A stretch of DNA of 8,606 bases from Acidobacteriota bacterium. GTDB lineage: Bacteria; Acidobacteriota; Vicinamibacteria; Vicinamibacterales; SCN-69-37. A program made the translations under genes and the position numbers. The notes under the pieces were generated by a model. It was given only the letters and a program-made list of their open reading frames with translations, did not search any database and was not told where the DNA came from. This document shows positions 8,034 to 8,606 of this stretch, piece after piece. The stretch lies in NCBI GenBank assembly GCA_021824055.1, contig JAKALV010000134.1, positions 1-8,606 on the forward strand, written 5' to 3'. The stretch's first letter is position 1, and every line of letters starts with the position of its first letter.

Positions 8034-8606
8034 CGCTCTTCGCGAGGTTCCGCGGCTGATCCACGTCGCAGCCACGGCGCACAGCGATGTGGTACGCGAG
8101 CAACTGCAGCGGGACCGCGAGCAGGACCGGCATCACGAGCGGGTCCGTGTCGGGCACGGACAGCACAACATCCGTCGCGTGCAGGATGTCGCCGAACGCC
8201 GCGGCCTTCGATGCGCTGGTGATGACGATCAGCGCCGCGCCGCGCGCCTTCGCTTCCTGGATATTGCCGATCATCTTCTCGAAGACCAGGTCGTTGGGCG
8301 CCAGCGCCACGACCGGCAGGTCCTCATCGATCAGCGCAATAGGCCCGTGTTTCATTTCGCCGGCCGGATACCCTTCGGCGTGGATGTACGAGATCTCTTT
8401 CAGCTTGAGCGCGCCCTCGAGCGCGATCGGGTAGTTGATCCCGCGTCCGAGAAACAGAAAATCACTGCACTGAGAGAAGCGCTTCGCGACCTGCTGAATG
8501 GCGCTGTCGGTCTTCAGGGTCTGCTCCAACAGCACCGGCAGCTGATCGAGGGCCGTCAACAGCGCCAGCGCGCGCGCCGGATCCAACGACTGTCTCGCCT
8601 GCGCCA
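8020..8606 (-). CDS. glmS: Glutamine-fructose-6-phosphate aminotransferase, C-terminal part (partial)
   Basis: GlmS makes glucosamine-6-phosphate from fructose-6-phosphate and glutamine, the first step towards UDP-GlcNAc for peptidoglycan and lipopolysaccharide. Only about the last 195 residues are here; the gene continues beyond the right edge, so the TTG at 8586 is not the start. The visible part is the second SIS (sugar isomerase) domain. It shows FLGRGINYPIALEGALK, ISYIHAEGYPAGEMKHGPIAL with the conserved Glu and His of the isomerase site, and the invariant C-terminus CDVDQPRNLAKSVTVE, whose Lys reaches the active site in E. coli GlmS. The N-terminal glutaminase domain is outside the window. 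The end overlaps leuB by 14 bp tail to tail, with no terminator hairpin visible between them. Confidence 0.96.
   Translation of the reverse strand, partial: AQARQSLDPARALALLTALDQLPVLLEQTLKTDSAIQQVAKRFSQCSDFLFLGRGINYPIALEGALKLKEISYIHAEGYPAGEMKHGPIALIDEDLPVVALAPNDLVFEKMIGNIQEAKARGAALIVITSASKAAAFGDILHATDVVLSVPDTDPLVMPVLLAVPLQLLAYHIAVRRGCDVDQPRNLAKSVTVE

Overview
The window is an ordinary chromosomal stretch of a high-GC bacterium. Coding is dense on both strands, with no mobile element, tRNA, rRNA or CRISPR array. The genes are housekeeping or amino-acid biosynthesis genes. GC-rich codons and the protein flavour would fit a group such as Acidobacteriota (Vicinamibacteria-like), but that is a guess from sequence style; only a database search could settle the taxon.

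Layout from left to right: the 3' end of gyrA (+); uvrD/pcrA helicase (-), converging on gyrA; a short divergent intergenic region; leuC and leuD (+), overlapping by 4 bp; a LysR-type regulator (-) whose stop codon lies 8 bp from that of leuD; a short, very AT-rich divergent promoter region; leuA and leuB (+), overlapping by about 11 bp; and the 3' part of glmS (-), whose end overlaps the end of leuB by 14 bp.

The centre (about 2.7-8.0 kb) is a complete isopropylmalate module. LeuA condenses acetyl-CoA with 2-oxoisovalerate, LeuCD isomerises 2-isopropylmalate to 3-isopropylmalate, and LeuB oxidises and decarboxylates it to 2-oxoisocaproate, the keto-acid of leucine. The four genes form two co-directional pairs, leuCD and leuAB, separated by the antiparallel lysR gene. 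That regulator is divergent from leuA, the classical arrangement for a LysR regulator and its target.

The most notable point is that LeuA ends at about 406 residues, just after the linker region. It therefore lacks the C-terminal domain through which leucine normally inhibits the enzyme, and leuB begins directly at its end. A 2-isopropylmalate synthase without its feedback domain beside a dedicated LysR gene suggests that control has moved from enzyme inhibition to transcription, or that the module extends 2-oxoacids for a purpose other than bulk leucine. Both readings are inferences. The rest of the window looks ordinary.
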